Assembly: GCF_964204645.1 (NCBI RefSeq)
Contig: NC_134034.1
Span: 4,831,414-4,895,413 of the forward strand
Length of the DNA stretch: 64,000 nt
Origin: Tubulanus polymorphus
Lineage: Eukaryota > Nemertea > Palaeonemertea > Tubulaniformes > Tubulanidae
Direction of reading: 5' to 3'
Position numbers and translations under genes: made by a program. Below the pieces are notes generated by a model that ran no database searches, was not told the origin of the DNA, and saw nothing but the letters and a program-made list of their open reading frames with translations. Below, piece after piece: positions 20,141 through 34,053 of this stretch (position 1 is the stretch's first letter; every line of letters begins with the position of its first letter).

Positions 20141-23100
20141 TTATATACATCCAAATCCCGGGGAATTGTATATACAAAATGTCATCTCCTTGACAAAACT
20201 TTTAACCTCAAGCATCTTTTTATTCACTGGAAGTCTTATTACCATGGCACAAGTATTGGCATGTACTAAGTATCCATCACCACTATGATTGAACTCGATC
20301 CTAGGCTTGTGGTGGAAACCTATTATTGGTTTCTGAGAAGATCCTGTGACAAACATGTGAATATCCTCCAAGGACAGGGTCATCTCGCCAACATCTGTTT
20401 TTTCCTTGATATTGCCTTCTGTAACAGAATTTAATGAAAATAACTCATTGTTTGTTTCAATTATCAAGTTCAGAATGCAGAGAAATAATAATTTTGTTAC
20501 ATAAGTTTGTTCTGTGAAAAATAAAAGTGAAATTAAAAAGAATAGCAGCCTTAAAATGGATTTTGACTGTAGATGTATAAATGATAACACCAGGAGGTGC
20601 TTAAACCTACCAAATGATTCTTCGAGTAAGAACGTCCAATTCATGATAATTTGTTCTTCTTCTACCCTCTTATTTGATCCAGGAGGGGAGTAATCAACAT
20701 GAAATAACTGTGTCATGTAGTCTACGGACATTGGACTTGGAGCCCCACTAAAGACCTTTTCGAATGATGAGGGGAATTTGCGGATGAGATCCAGAACTCC
20801 GAGAGTCGACATGCCTGCATAACATAAGATGTACAAGAATTCAAACATTGTAGCCCTAATGAACAGAATCGTACCGAGCTCTCTGCGTGAACAGAAAACA
20901 ACCTTAAACCCAAGCTGAGACCGAAATGTAATATAGCTGCATTCGCAAATTCTACTGCTAAACTGTAAAATACTAACCTTCTAGAAGTTGGTTTAGCTCT
21001 GATTTTGAACGGTGAACCAGGAAGTTCAAGGCCAGATACTCTACTATCTTTTGTTTGTCGGACAATTTTATGAAAATAGAGGGTTTTGTAAAGCCCATTT
21101 CAAAGCGACATTCTATATTTTCATCTACAAATTTCACCAATTCAGCTTCGTCACAAATCTCATTTAGCTGCAAAAGAAAGTTGAAACAATCAAAAGTGTA
21201 TTAGTACTGTCTTATAATGAACCCGAATACAAACTCTTGAACTGAGAGTCCAGGGAAACCATGCCTACTTTGTGAAATGCTTGACAATTTGACAATTCAA
21301 TATTCAACATCATGGTAAACATATACAAATCAATGAGCTTGAAACTCATTAGGAAGCTACAGGTCGAGGAATTAGCAATAGCCCAAGTGGGCTAAAAAGT
21401 GAATGCAACAGCCCACTAGGACTTCAGTACAAATGGGCTAAAAAAATCAATGAATACTACACCGTTGTAGTTTTTTGCGTAAATCGACATCAGGCACTTC
21501 TTCGACAACGATTGTTTTGGCATCATACTTCTCGTACAGGATAATTTTGGCAATTAATGAATTAAAAAAGTGGGCCCCAGCCCCGCCATGAATAAGGTTC
21601 AAAGCTATTAACTGGCCAAAATGAAAAAAAGATCTGTTATCCAGAGCTACCAAGTCATGACTCAGTGATCTCGAATTTTCTGGCCCAACAAGAAGCGGAG
21701 ATCTAGCAGCCTCTGAAATGACTAATTCCAGGAATTCCCTTCGAGGACCACCATTGTCAATTCCAGCCTCTCCCAAGAAGGTCACTTGAACAGGCTTGGT
21801 TAGTTTTGAAGAATTCGTCCTCTTCAGCTTAGCAACGGCATCTTTAAAGATAAACTTTCTTCTACACGTGAAACTCAATGTCTCTTCGGAATCTTGTTCA
21901 ACTACCTTGGCAGCGTGGTCTTTTACGATAACCTCAAGAGAACGGCCATCCCTAAAGTGAAAATATTTCATTCTATATTTAACCTTTGAAAATAAATTGA
22001 AAAGACCTTAATGAAGTGCAACATAATGATGTGATTTAAACTTGGTTACAGTCGCTTTTGTGAATGTTAACAAATACTTTTTTTGGTTAGGGTTAGAGTG
22101 TATGGGGCACCCACACACCGCTACTGCGGCAATCGAGGATTCCACTCATGGCAGGCGAGGATCCGCCAGGTTCGCTGGTAGATAGTTGGTCGTCCGCGTG
22201 CAATTTCTTCCACATTTCGATTAATTAAATCTGAATGAATTTTTCTCTTATCTTTCCGATACCTAAGTAAAAGAATGAATTTATTGCATATTTGCATAGT
22301 ATATGGATTCGCGAGTCTAAAAATTCAGTTCAATGAAATTCAATGAACTGATTTTGAGAACGGAAGACCTGTCGCCATCTGGTGGGTGAATCGCGTTCCA
22401 TAGATAGCTGGTGTTGTGGGTTCCCCATTGAGAAGGAAAGCATGTACATGTACCATATATAATAAATCTACACACCGATAGCCTAAGAAAGTACACATAG
22501 ACATATAAAAAGCAGAGACCTGAATATAGACTGGGTAACAAAAATATATCCAAGCTACTACCTTTGTTCTTTTAGATAATGATGCCGTAACTGTAAAATA
22601 AATTTGGATTATCCATGACAAGTGTGAATGTGGCATCGTGAAAAGCTGATAGGAAATTGTCTATGAATGTTAATGCAAGAAAATATAGTTTTTCAATTTC
22701 CTGAGTTTAATACAATTCACGTTGACAGTGAAAAGTTTACGACCGTGGCTTACCGTTCCTCTTTCAATTGTGGTTCCACCACCTCGGCTAAGCTGTTAGC
22801 AATTGCCTGATTCAAATCTGCATCACTGTCATCATCTGGAAACATCATATCTAAATCGGTAGTAAGATCAATAAACTCCTGGTGCCTAAAATAAAACCAA
22901 TTATGCATTTTATATAAGCTAATTTAGTACAAGAATCAGAGGGTGTGTCCAGGATGCTGGGAAGAAGCAAGCCATTTAAGACAATCATCTCGGCTTTTTA
23001 TGAAACTAATAATGCATTAAATATCTTACATTTACATGTATGGTAGGTAGTATTGACACCTGATGATGAATTGTAAAACATACATCAACATCACCATATA

Positions 23101-25295
23101 CAGCGAATGTGGAATATAGCTGCTGAAGAAACGTACCTGTGGAAATTGTAGGCTGAATTAGGCCGAACTTGTTTAGGATTTCTTTCTGCATCATTTGTCT
23201 GTAATCCATAATAATAATAATCCTTAGGTCCATTATAGAAAACTTATCACTGATAAAATATTTAGTCAGTGTACTTTTTAATTCAGCAGATACAACAAAC
23301 ATAATAAACTGTTATTGCCTGCAATCTGAAACATCTTGTTACAATGTACATGTATATTACAAGCTATACATACAGACGAAATGCTCCTCTTAACAGCAGC
23401 AACAGCAGCAGCAGCAGCATTTGAAATCTTCGGTAGATCATCGATCAAACTAGCGATTTAAGAATAATATTTAAAAATTTAATTCCTTTCATCTGTAGAG
23501 TGGAATCCTCATTATAACAAACAATAAATCAATTCATCAGATACGGATAACATACATGTATATAGAATTGCGACCCAAGTAAGACAAATTAATTTTATAC
23601 TGGTTTTAACCAACAGGACCCGGTTCCACAGTAGTGAGTTAGAGTTAACTCTGAGTTAAAATTAGTTCATTTTCAATGTTTTAACTCAGAGTCAAATCTT
23701 AACTCACAACTGTGGAACTGGGTTCTGATTTTCTGGTCCTGTGAAGTTCGTTGTAATAAGAAAAAATATATACCCGTCACAGCTTTCAGTGTGTTCCCTC
23801 AACAAAGAGAGTGGAAATTCCTGATCGCATTTCAAGCACTTTTCTTTCACTGATTCCGCCTACAACCAGAAACAAATTTTATTCATACTTAAGATCATTT
23901 ATAAGAACAGCAGAAAATAGTTCATTGACTCACCTTTGGAGTAGTTTGCGACAATATCTCTCTTTGTATGGGGCGAATATAGATTTTTTCTCGAGCCACA
24001 AGGCTCTTCAAGGCATACGGTGTGATGGAGCTGCTTTCAATGTCAAGCAGCTCCAACATTTTATTTGCCCTGGCAGCAAGAAACTCGAAACCACCACCGG
24101 TGGACAACTGTGGAAACACTTCGAACAATTTACCTCGAAGTTCTATGAATGTTGAATCTTTTTCTATTTCCAATGTTTTCTCGCCCAATCCTGACTGTAT
24201 CAGGCTAATTCTACTTTCCCTGTCATGCGGAATAACCATCTGGAAGCAATGAAATAAAACCATTATTGAAACAGATCGTATTAGTGATAATTCGAAGATA
24301 ACTTCTGAGTTATACAATGTACAGTTACTTTGGTATTTTTTAATTAAAACAGCTTTACAATAGGCCTATTAACTTTTCAATGTCTGAACTGCTGGTATAT
24401 GAATGAAAATCTATAACTAACACAGTCAGGATTGCCTAGACAAAAGAAAGTTAATTTCATCATAGCCGACTTGTTTTTCGGATCCTTTTTTTTGATGTAA
24501 ATAAAGTTTTCCTCTCCTTGCCTATGTCATAGGACGGAATAGGTACAGCTAAAAATTTAAAGCATAGGTTTAGTACTGGTACTCGTTATTACAACTTATG
24601 ATTGTAAATTCCCATTTACTCACTTGGACGATTAACACTAGTTGATGATATAAAGTGCCGACATTTCACTTTCAGGAGTGCTCGATCGCCCATTCTTGTT
24701 ACTCCCATGGAGGTGAGGTCAGTGTCGAGCATTGCTACGACAGCTGCTGGAGTTACCTGAATAAGATAATGAAAATATTCTGCAAAACACATTATCTCGC
24801 TTGTGCTGTGAGCCCAATTATGTTACCGCTTCGAGAGAGTAGGCCTAGACTCTGCGCCTGGAAAAATGTTGTTACCGGTTATTGAGAAATACCAGAGCCA
24901 GAAGAGCACTTAGTTTACATCCTTATTACACGTCACAAGACATTACTTCAGGCTTGTAAAGCTGCCTAGCCTGTCATTAGTCATTATAATAATAAAATGA
25001 TCTTAACATATCACAATTCATTTCCATCAACAGGAGACGATCGTCCGGGAGTGGGTGCACGTGCCGGGCGACGATATGGTCTGGATCTTCTCCATATCGA
25101 CGATCCATCCATCCAGATCCATCAACGTATCGTCCGCCGGCGGCGGCACTCGACACTGGTGGTAAGTGGTAGGCCTATGTATATATCTGGATGGATGGGC
25201 TTATTGTCCTTATATTGAATAGTTATCCTTACATTTTCCCTCCGGAATGTTTCTATTACTTCATCAAGTTTCAACTCGGAAAGAATTGCATCCAT
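20141..25295 (-). CDS. SAM - zinc finger - UIM - HECT E3 ubiquitin ligase (spliced, G2E3-like)
   Basis: Exons on the minus strand: 25295-25233 and 24756-24624 (SAM), 24239-23934 (conserved GGGFEFL and IYIRPIQR block), 23859-23774 (C2HC finger, KCLKC to HTESC), 22885-22754 (UIM-like ADLNQAIANSLAEV), 21972-21463, 21167-20978, 20814-20611 and 20418-20141 (HECT). The HECT N-lobe shows GIDNGGPRREF. The C-lobe has LSLEDIHMFVTG and the catalytic cysteine in ANTCAMVIRLP. HECT ligases pass ubiquitin through that cysteine to substrates, and the UIM would bind ubiquitin. Phases agree at most junctions, but exon 2/3 and the 21463/21167 junction do not fit as drawn. A small exon may be missed or the gene may carry a lesion. 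It is host, not viral. Confidence 0.8.
21240..21440. repeat. Dispersed repeat, relative of the 31.3-kb tandem array
   Basis: The stretch with TCCAGGGAAACCATGCCTAC and AATTCAATATTCAAC closely matches 31268-31345. It lies in a HECT-gene intron. Confidence 0.6.
23394..23419. repeat. CAG microsatellite
   Basis: About eight imperfect CAG units in an intron of the HECT gene. Confidence 0.9.
23615..23727. mobile_element. Short palindromic MITE-like repeat
   Basis: The arms GGACCCGGTTCCACAGTAGT and its near reverse complement enclose a second inverted GAGTTAACTCTGAGTTAAAA / TTTTAACTCAGAG pair. It lies in an intron and has no coding potential. Confidence 0.7.
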
Positions 25296-25536
25296 GATTT
25301 GTATACCGGCGTGATTAGATTAGATTAGATTCGAAGGAAAGCGCAAAAGTTTCGGATTGTGGCGTACTATGTTGCGTCGAAAAGAGCGATATGATTCAAT
25401 TAAATTCTAACTTTATTGAATATATAATACCGTGGCGCCACCATACGGTGAACTATGGAACCTTCACGTAAATAAGCTACGTCGTTACAAACTACCCACG
25501 TCGCAGCGAAATAGATGCGATGAAAAGTAGACACGT

Positions 25537-25640
25537 CGCAAATATACTACGGTGCAGCAATTATCCTACGTCGGAGAAAATATACACCGACGCAAATATA
25601 CTACGGCGCAGCAATTATCCTACGTCGTAACAATGGTCAT
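25537..25640. repeat. 54-bp tandem repeat, two copies
   Basis: The unit includes CGCAAATATACTACGG and GCAATTATCCTACGTCG. The stretch 25420-25640 just upstream of the HECT start is rich in CGTCG motifs; no gene was seen in it. Confidence 0.75.
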
Positions 25641-25753
25641 GTTTATTGCATGAATCGCGTTCCATAGAGAACCCTCCGAATTTTCCAGATTTGACAAAAC
25701 GTCGTGAACTTCGTCCGCCATTTGCAACATTCATGACAATTTGAGCGATGAAA

Positions 25754-25837
25754 ATTACTCGTTGTAACCGAAAATTCGCTAGACTGGTTCCCGGTATTAC
25801 TCGTTGTAACCGAAAATTCGCTAGACTGGTTCCCGGC
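25754..25837. repeat. 42-bp tandem duplication
   Basis: Two identical units beginning ATTACTCGTTGTAACCG. It creates a repeated minus-strand ORF that I do not regard as a gene. Confidence 0.9.
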
Positions 25838-26410
25838 TGTATGGAAACTTCGTGACAATTACTCAAATAAAAACCAAATTTCCCCGTAATAAATGTTAAT
25901 AAACCATTAAAATACCGATTATGTACTGCAAAATTACCTTTATTGACATAATATAAGGAGATTTTTATTGAGGCCGTATTTATTTGCTCATTCGCGTAAC
26001 ATCGGAACGATATCGGAAAAAAGCGTATTCCATTGCCTGTGCCAGTAACGCCGTATTACCGCGGGTAGCACCGGAACGGAATACGGCAAAAACGTAACGG
26101 TTGGCAGGTGTGGAGTAGGGCTCGGCCTTTGAACACCACCATTATTTAGTCAATACTTTGATGTTCATCTGGCGATACACAAACAAAAGTTGCATTCAGA
26201 CCATCAAGCCAAGGCCTAACTTTCCATGCGCAGTCTTTTTTTCCTCCTCGGTTACAGTAAGATTGTTCTTTATATGTAGGTAAGATACAAATTTCTGGAA
26301 CCGGTTTCTTGACATTATATCAGCGACGGCATTATAGCGAAAAAAATATTAAAATATAGGTGCAAGTATTTTCACTTGGTATCTTCTGGTATCAATCTGG
26401 GAAAGTGTCT

Positions 26411-27219
26411 TTAACGTTGACTGATTTTAGGGCATGAACAAGTGGAAGACCGTGTCATCAATTTCAGATTTTTGGAGTACCTACCGTCCCTCGCATCTAT
26501 TTTAGAGGCTGACTCTTGTGGAAGTTTTGTTAACAACTCTCGGACACTAGGCTGCTGGTGGTTCGAATATTTTGCCGCAGCGCGATAAACATCGTGCAAT
26601 GGTTCCCATTCAATTAACGATGAATACTTGGAGCCAGATTTGGGAAGCCGATGCCATGAAAGTAGTTGCTCCAGTGCGTCACAGATGTTAGCCTTTCCTT
26701 TGAGTTCAGATTCGTATGGATTTTGCGCACAAGGGTCTTTCAGATGGAAGAAAACCATAGCGATGGACGATATATCCATTTGCATTAACTCGTGCAAACT
26801 CTCCAGAGTAGCTAAGTAGATTTCAGGTGCCATATACACCGGTGAGCCCCTCGCGAAATTTGTGGTGCGCGGTTTTTAAATATAGTTCCAGTCTGTATTA
26901 GGTTCGATCTACTTTCTCTAAAATCTGTTAACTTAGCAATAATCGGTTTCACAGTCCACAATTGACCTTTCGCGCACTCTGGTACATTTTCCCAATGTGT
27001 GTTGGACACCAAAATGTTAGCAGGCTTAAGGTCTCGATGAGCAATGTTATTTTGATGAAGGTAATCTATTCCATTAAGTATGTCCCGTGCTAAAAACATC
27101 TGAAGGTGCTCAAAGTTTTTGTAATCAGAAATACTATCGCAAGTTTTAAGAAAATCTGAGGTTTGAAACATTTTAGGTTTGACGCCAATATGCTCAAATT
27201 TGAATGCGCAATATTCCAT
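26411..27219 (-). pseudogene. Serine/threonine protein kinase-like fragment
   Basis: Two overlapping minus-strand frames, 27219-26812 and 26839-26411, together cover the C-terminal half of a kinase domain. Visible motifs are the catalytic loop HRDLKPANIL, the magnesium loop TDFRESRS where DFG is expected, and a GSPVYMAPEI activation-segment end. The frame changes just before that last motif. The N-lobe with glycine loop and lysine is absent. Similar intronless kinases with DFGESRS are abundant in marine invertebrate genomes. It is probably a decayed copy and not catalytic. Confidence 0.65.
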
Positions 27220-27239
27220 TGAATGGCATTTTCCAATGA

Positions 27240-28685
27240 GGAATATGCTTCGAATGATACAATGTTTTGGTGGATTTAAAGATCAGATTTGATGCGTTAA
27301 ATATGATTTTTGTATTTTGCGTTGAATTAACGGGTTATTGATGTTTAAGTTTGACGGGTAAAATTTAATGTTTGACGGATGAAATATGAAGGTATGATAT
27401 ATTAAGCTAATGTTTCATTTTGACAGCACATGTATATCTATACCATGGCATAGATAATTTATCAGAAAAAAAGACTTTGACCATGAAAGAAATTTAAAAA
27501 TCGTTTACATTTGTGAACAATCAATTTCTTGTAGCCAATAGAATTTGATGACATATTGGGCATATTTCAATCTGGATAAGCCGATAAAATCATCATTATT
27601 TTATCAGTGCTGAATGATGAAGTTTGATTTTAATAAATTATGGATTTGTGATCTTTCCAAAAAGCCCAGCAGCCGTCAGTGAACAAGTGAATAGAACGAT
27701 AACCACACTCAAACGTGGTAAACGGATAATAAGATAAAAACCCACTATCTACAGATTAAAAAGTGTACACCTGACCATAATCTCTAGCGTGAGGTCGAAA
27801 CGTCGTGTATTTTATATATTCTAGATTGTTCGAATAAATAAATTCTTATATTTTTAATGTATTTTCGTATTCATTAATTCTGTAGCTTCAAGAATGTTAT
27901 ATTATGTACATTTCTAATTCATACTCTATCTCAATATATTGAAGTATATCTAATGAAGCAGCGGTTCGTAATTCCAGTATTTGACATTATAAATCATATC
28001 ATATAACTAGTATTGATAAACATTAACAAATTAAACGCTGATAGCATACAACTTGAATATCAAAATCGAAAAAATAATTTGTTCGTAAATAAATCAAGGG
28101 CAATGGACACAGGGTGAAGGTATAGGCTGATAAAAATATCTAATGACTAAGAATTGTGAATGTGTTTCATAATCATGAATTGAATTAAAATCTTTACGTA
28201 ACGACTTTTCATTTCTCTAAAATTTTCACAAAAACCTACGTATACTTGAACAGTGCAACTTTACATTAAATCCATACATTATATATATTTGTTCCATACA
28301 TTATATATATTTGTTATATAAAAGAGTGAGTTGGCGTGAGCTGAATACAAAACTAACAATACTACAATACTACAATGGCGGCATAGATTTGTTGTCAATC
28401 TTAGTCATTATGATTTATGTGAGATGGTATTTTTTACAGATTTTAGGTCACCGGATGCTTGAAATACAACTGTAAAGCTGTTATATGGCCATTTTTTCAC
28501 TGGTGTTTATATTGTCACGTATCACTGCAAATCTTAAAAATATATCTGGTGGTTAGCAAGACTTCTGCCAGTAATTTCAAAACCGTTCTATATACTTTCC
28601 AGTGGAATTTTCAAAATGATGTTTTCGAAGCTGCAGCTGTCGCGGTAATAGTTGCTATTACAAAGTGACTACTAAAAAAGGTTTC
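27240..28685. other. Non-coding host DNA
   Basis: AT-rich sequence with no coding ORF that I can support and no clear repeat structure except a duplicated ATACATTATATATATTTGTT motif near 28270-28315. Confidence 0.6.
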
Positions 28686-28689
28686 GTTA

Positions 28690-29036
28690 AGCCGCGGACA
28701 CACTGGGCGATTTTATGACCGATTTGATCGTCGACAGACCCGGACACTGAACGATTTCGTCGGCGACGAAATAGGCGAACAGCGCCGCTTATTTTGAAAC
28801 GACCAGCTGCTAGCGCCACCTTTAATAAATCAAAGAGCCGTGATTGGCTGGTTAATACGGCGCTCAAGGCGACTGATCGCCGTACCCGGACACATTGGGC
28901 GATTCTGTCGCCAGCGACAGAATCCAACATGTTGGATTCGGGCGATTTCGTCGGCCGACTAAATCGCCGAAGGCGATTGCCCGGACACTGGGCGATTTTA
29001 CCGGCGGGCGACGAAATTGCCCAGTGTGTCCGGGCC
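28690..29036. mobile_element. GC-rich MITE with internal repeats
   Basis: The ends read GACACACTGGGCGATTTTAT and, inverted, GCCCAGTGTGTCCGGGCC. Multiple internal CCGGACAC and GGGCGATTT copies occur in both orientations. ORFs across it on both strands are by-products of this structure. Confidence 0.75.
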
Positions 29037-29039
29037 TTT

Positions 29040-31240
29040 AGAATTAAATCAAAAATATGTTTATTTTTTATAGAATGGAGACGAATGGAAGTAAAGCTCA
29101 CGGTCGAAATGAGGCGCAGCGTGACATCTTTACAAACCATTGCCCATTGTACTCAAAAACATATTACTTAAAACGCACTGGCCGAAATTGGGTATTGAAA
29201 TTGATTATAGTGAAAATGGACAGAGGCATCTGACTTGTGATGGATCGATATAAAATGAATGAGTGTTATGTCATACCACATACATTGATTTGGTAGGAGT
29301 AGAGAAATTTTATAGTGTCGCGGAACGTGACAATATTTAAAAAATTATATATTTTTTTGTAACATAGAACAATATTTAAATTGGGTTTTCTCGTGCTTTA
29401 CCGCAATATTCTCAGCGATACAAAAATAGTTACACGATTAGCTCCGTTCTGAATATTCGTCAGTTGAATTTTAGAACTTCGTTTAGCACGTTCGCGGTTT
29501 TGAATGTGTTATTCTGTTAATTGTTAGGACTAATATTAATATTTTGCTTTATGTATAAATAGTAGTGTAGCCATGGGACGACCCAATGATGGCACAAAAT
29601 AACAATGTAGTGTTATCTAAGCGTCAATCATTACGTCGTATAGTTTTAAAGGTTGGACCGTTCCTTCTATCTCAATTGCAAATAATATATATTTTTTGCA
29701 TTCATTTGGTTACTACCCAGGCATCACATTCACGTCCGAACAACGTTTTTTAAAGTTATGTTTTGACCTTGGAACGTTATTGAAAGACGTGATCAAAACG
29801 TAATGCCAACGTAATTATGGCTAATTGTTGGAATGTTATATATACGCTCAAGAGTACGTTTTTTCAACGTTCACCTATAACCTAAGAAACGTAAAACCAA
29901 CATTGATGAAACGTTCCAAACACCATAACACAACCATTTTCCAACATTCAACTAACAAAAATAATCTTGTATATTAACTGTAATAAAACTTTATTTGTCA
30001 AAAATAAAACTTGAATTATGTAGATTACATCTTACAAAAACACTAAAAAACAAAAACATTCTGCTCATATTAACAATAGTCCACTGTACATCTATGTTCA
30101 TGTAAATAAATATATCTTCTCAGACCATATTTATTAACAACCGTGATAAAATGTTTGAAAATTGCTAAGTAATAATTTTATCAATAAATGCAAATGAGAC
30201 ACAATTAAAGAATGATAGGAGAGTGAAACCATGCCTCCTTGGAAAGTGACTTAGAACAAAGTGTACTAGAATCCACAAACCTTCTTACCATTCTTATCTC
30301 CATGAAAATGGCTCAAGAGATTTGAGGCGAAATGTTGATACACCCTTACAATTTTTCTTCAATGATTGGTTTCATTCATCAACTGAATCAGACAGTAACT
30401 TGTTTTTGAAAACCAACGAGACGCAAATAGCTTTGTCTTTCAATAAAGGGAATGTAGAACTTCAAACAGTTGAGGAGTATAAAATGTTTAAAACCATACA
30501 AATTACTAGGTAAAAATCTAAATTTTATTAAATCAGAGATTTAAAGAGACGATGATTTCTAGAGTGTGGTCGAAATTTCGCATCCCTTTAAATCTTTGAT
30601 TTAATAAATTCTTGATTTTCAACTAGTAATTTGTTTAGTGGGTTTTTAACATTTATCTATCATTAACGTTTGAGTGAGGTGTATTCTACTAGTTGAGGAG
30701 TATGCATAATAATGCAATGAATTGCATGTAAAAGAAACAGGCATAATGGCCATTATCTCATGAATATTTGGCCACATGTTATAAAAATTAAATTAACTTC
30801 TTTAAATCGGGATCGAAAAACCGTCCACTAAATCAGCCACTAAATTCAGTCAGAATCTTCTTTGGGTCCAGGACAGGTATTTCTCTATAAATACAAGAAA
30901 AAGAAATCAAGATCATGAGCTTTATATGAAATAGGACTAAACTGGAGACTAGAAGGTCGACCACCAGTAACAACAAGCAATGACGAAACACTTGACCAGA
31001 TCATAACTAGGGAAATCTATAACTACTGTCTCGCGGAGCATAGACACCGTTACGGTATGTGCCATTGGTATTTTAAGGGCTATTCAGTTTACTCCAAAAC
31101 AAATCTCTGATAAGCTTTAAGAAGCCTCATATCAAGGGTATGTCGCTGACTCTTGACGCCCATGAATTATCATCCCATAATAACAATGAATCGAATTCTG
31201 CATGTACGTTAGTACGACTGATTATTAATCCAAATATTGT
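29040..31240. other. Host DNA without a recognised gene
   Basis: 29700-29950 contains many AACGTT-type motifs in both orientations, typical of a non-autonomous repeat. A 63-codon plus-strand ORF at 30322-30513 has no family I recognise. Nothing else was supported. Confidence 0.5.
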
Positions 31241-31261
31241 AAACATGACGTTAGAAAATAA

Positions 31262-31960
31262 ACTAGGGGTCCAGGGACACCATGCCCACTTTGGAAGTGG
31301 TTTGAAATGCTCAACAAACAGAAAATTTCAATATTCAACGCACCCTGGTGAACATATTAAGAAAGCAATGATCTTACAACTCACCACAATCATAGAACAT
31401 GTAATGAGCTACAATTTTGCAATTGATTGTGGTAACAAAATATGCCTAGAGACCATTACAATATGAACATACTAAGTTATTCTGCTATCAAATGCCCCCT
31501 GGTACATGACCATATACAAAAACTAACGGCCTTGAAACTCACCACAATCATAGAAAATGTCACAAGCTACAATTTTGCAATTCATTGTGGTTACAAAATA
31601 CGCCTGGTTACCAATAGAATATGAAAATAGTCAGTTATTCGGATATTTAACGCCCCCTGGTGATCAAAAAGAAAAACTTATGACCTTGAAATTCATCACA
31701 ATCATAGAAAATGCCACACACTACAATTTTACAATTCATTGTGGTTACAAAATATGTCTGGGTACCGATATAATAGGAAAGTATTATTGAAATTGAAATT
31801 GAAATTTATTTACACTCATCACCTCAACGAGAGGTATACAGAGGGACATCAAGAAGTATTTACAATTGTATAACATTCGTTATTAACATTAAGTTATTCG
31901 GCTATTCAACGCCCCCTGGTGACCATATACAAAAACAAATAACCTTGAAACTCAAAAGCG
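31262..31960. repeat. Degenerate tandem repeat, period about 155-160 bp
   Basis: The motif CACAATCATAGAA recurs at about 31384, 31543 and 31697, together with AATTTTGCAATT and GCCCCCTGG. A different repeat (ACTCATCACCTCAACGAGAG) interrupts the array near 31813-31880. Confidence 0.75.
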
Positions 31961-32730
31961 TTTTCCAGAGTTGCCACTTATGTGAAGCTAAAAATCCGGA
32001 AAATAATTGCTAAGCGCCAATAATCCCAACACACACGACTCGAAGCATTAAAACTTTGTCTTGTGATGCGAACGAGTTGGTTCATTTTGAAGGGAGACTG
32101 CTTCCTCGATGCATCTGAAAATAATTATGACAAACACTGAATAATAATTTTGACGAAATTAATCGTAGTGAATATTCTAAAGATTTTGTTTGGAATTTCC
32201 TGATTTCTGTAGTTGATACTGTTATGCATTTCAATCAAATACAATCACAATCTTACTCTGATTCTTCATCTGGGTTCCACGAGGGATCATAAAATTCATC
32301 ATCACCATTATCATCATCATCATAATTATCATCCATGAAATTTCTGTTATAATCTCTACTATTACCACCTTCGACGCGAAAATTTGATTTGGGGCACAAC
32401 AGCGTGCTCTGAACTGCTACTGATTTTTGAGCAAATGAGGTCTGCTGGGAAACACTTTTTGATGGTATTTCAATAGAGCATTGTGTTGAAATCTGGCGAC
32501 GTGCATATTGATAAGATATGCTGTACCGGTACTATGCCCTGTATTTGTTGAAGTAAATTCATTCTCTCTGATAAGAGTGGATGTTTCCTCAAGTATGCCC
32601 TCTAGGCTCTCCTCGACAAGAGTGGACGTGTCCTCAACTATGTCCTCTAGACTCACTTCGACAAGAGTGGCTATTTCATCCTTGATGGAATGGGAATCAA
32701 ACGTCTTGGGTGAAACTGCCTTGATGGGAC

Positions 32731-32954
<224 letters not shown>

Positions 32955-33549
32955 GTATATAGGCCTGTATTAGATTTACTGAGCATATTGTGACAAAAAT
33001 ATTAGATATATAATAATAAAATAAGATACTGAAAACAATAGATTTGACCAAAAAAATGTACCGTACCTGAATATGCGCCCGTTTCTCAACTGCTCTACTC
33101 TTCCTCTCTGACTCTGCCCCAGAAGATTTTTGCCCCGTTGACGTAGTTGCTTAAGATAGAGTTTAAAAATTAAAAATTTTAGTCACAGCATCCGGTTTGA
33201 GCCTCATGATTTTTGGTTTAAACCAACGGAATCCGATAAAGACAACGGAATTTGGTAATCTTTTTCCGTGTAATGGGCACTACACAGACTCGAATGCTTC
33301 GTCAGCTGAAAGTTCTTTCTCCCACAAGCAAATATATCCATCGCTTGCATAAATCCTACGAATAGGGAATTTGTGAAATCCCACACTGCCAAAAGAATCA
33401 TTCTTACAATTGAACGCTACACAATACACCATTTGTTGTTCATAAAATAGCCTAACAACAATACAATCTGAACATAAGTTTAATAAATAACGTATCTACA
33501 ACATAAAATTACCAAATAAGGCTAAACAAAAATGATACCCTGTTTCTCC

Positions 33550-33692
33550 GCAGCGGCCGGGTCATTTTTGTAAAATATGATAAAATTTATAAACAGTTCA
33601 TTTCTATAGCGGCCGGGTCAGTTATGGTGAAATTGATCACGATTTTTAAAAAAGTAATGTATAGGGTAGATAGGCGGCCGGCCGGGTCAACA
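33550..33692. repeat. Three GGCCGGGTCA repeats
   Basis: GCGGCCGGGTCA occurs near 33554 and 33611, and GGCCGGCCGGGTCA near 33674, in otherwise AT-rich DNA; spacing is about 57-63 bp. Confidence 0.7.
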
Positions 33693-34053
33693 TTTAAGCT
33701 CAGCAGAGTGGAGAAACAAGGTATCAATTTTTTTTGGCCTAAAGTAACTATTTTTTTTTCAAACAGCCTGTTTACAATAAAAATCTTAATCAGAAATACA
33801 ACTGTTATTTAGAATATTATTGCAGTGTACCAAGTGACTTAGAATGTCGCTGAAGACGACTGATGCCCCACAACGCGTTGTGGGGGCATAAAAAGTTTAT
33901 ACCTCTCGTGGGCGTAAAATGGTCCTGAGAACAATAAGAAACAGTAATTTATGAATGACAAGTTTTTGCACTCAGGGATTCAATTTGCTTGGAGAGATCA
34001 GCAATTCATTTTTTTCTTTGATGTAGCGGAATCGCGGAGTGTCACAGATTTGG

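Noticed and set aside
23137-23198. Additional 62-bp HECT-gene exon
   Set aside because: It has splice-like edges, but including it puts a stop in the UIM exon, whereas skipping it keeps the frame.
25615-25866. Repeated minus-strand ORF with duplicated PGTSLANFRLQ motif
   Set aside because: Produced by a 42-bp tandem duplication, with no family similarity seen.
28658-29171. Overlapping ORFs of 125 and 160 aa
   Set aside because: Both lie in a palindromic MITE and reflect its repeated units.
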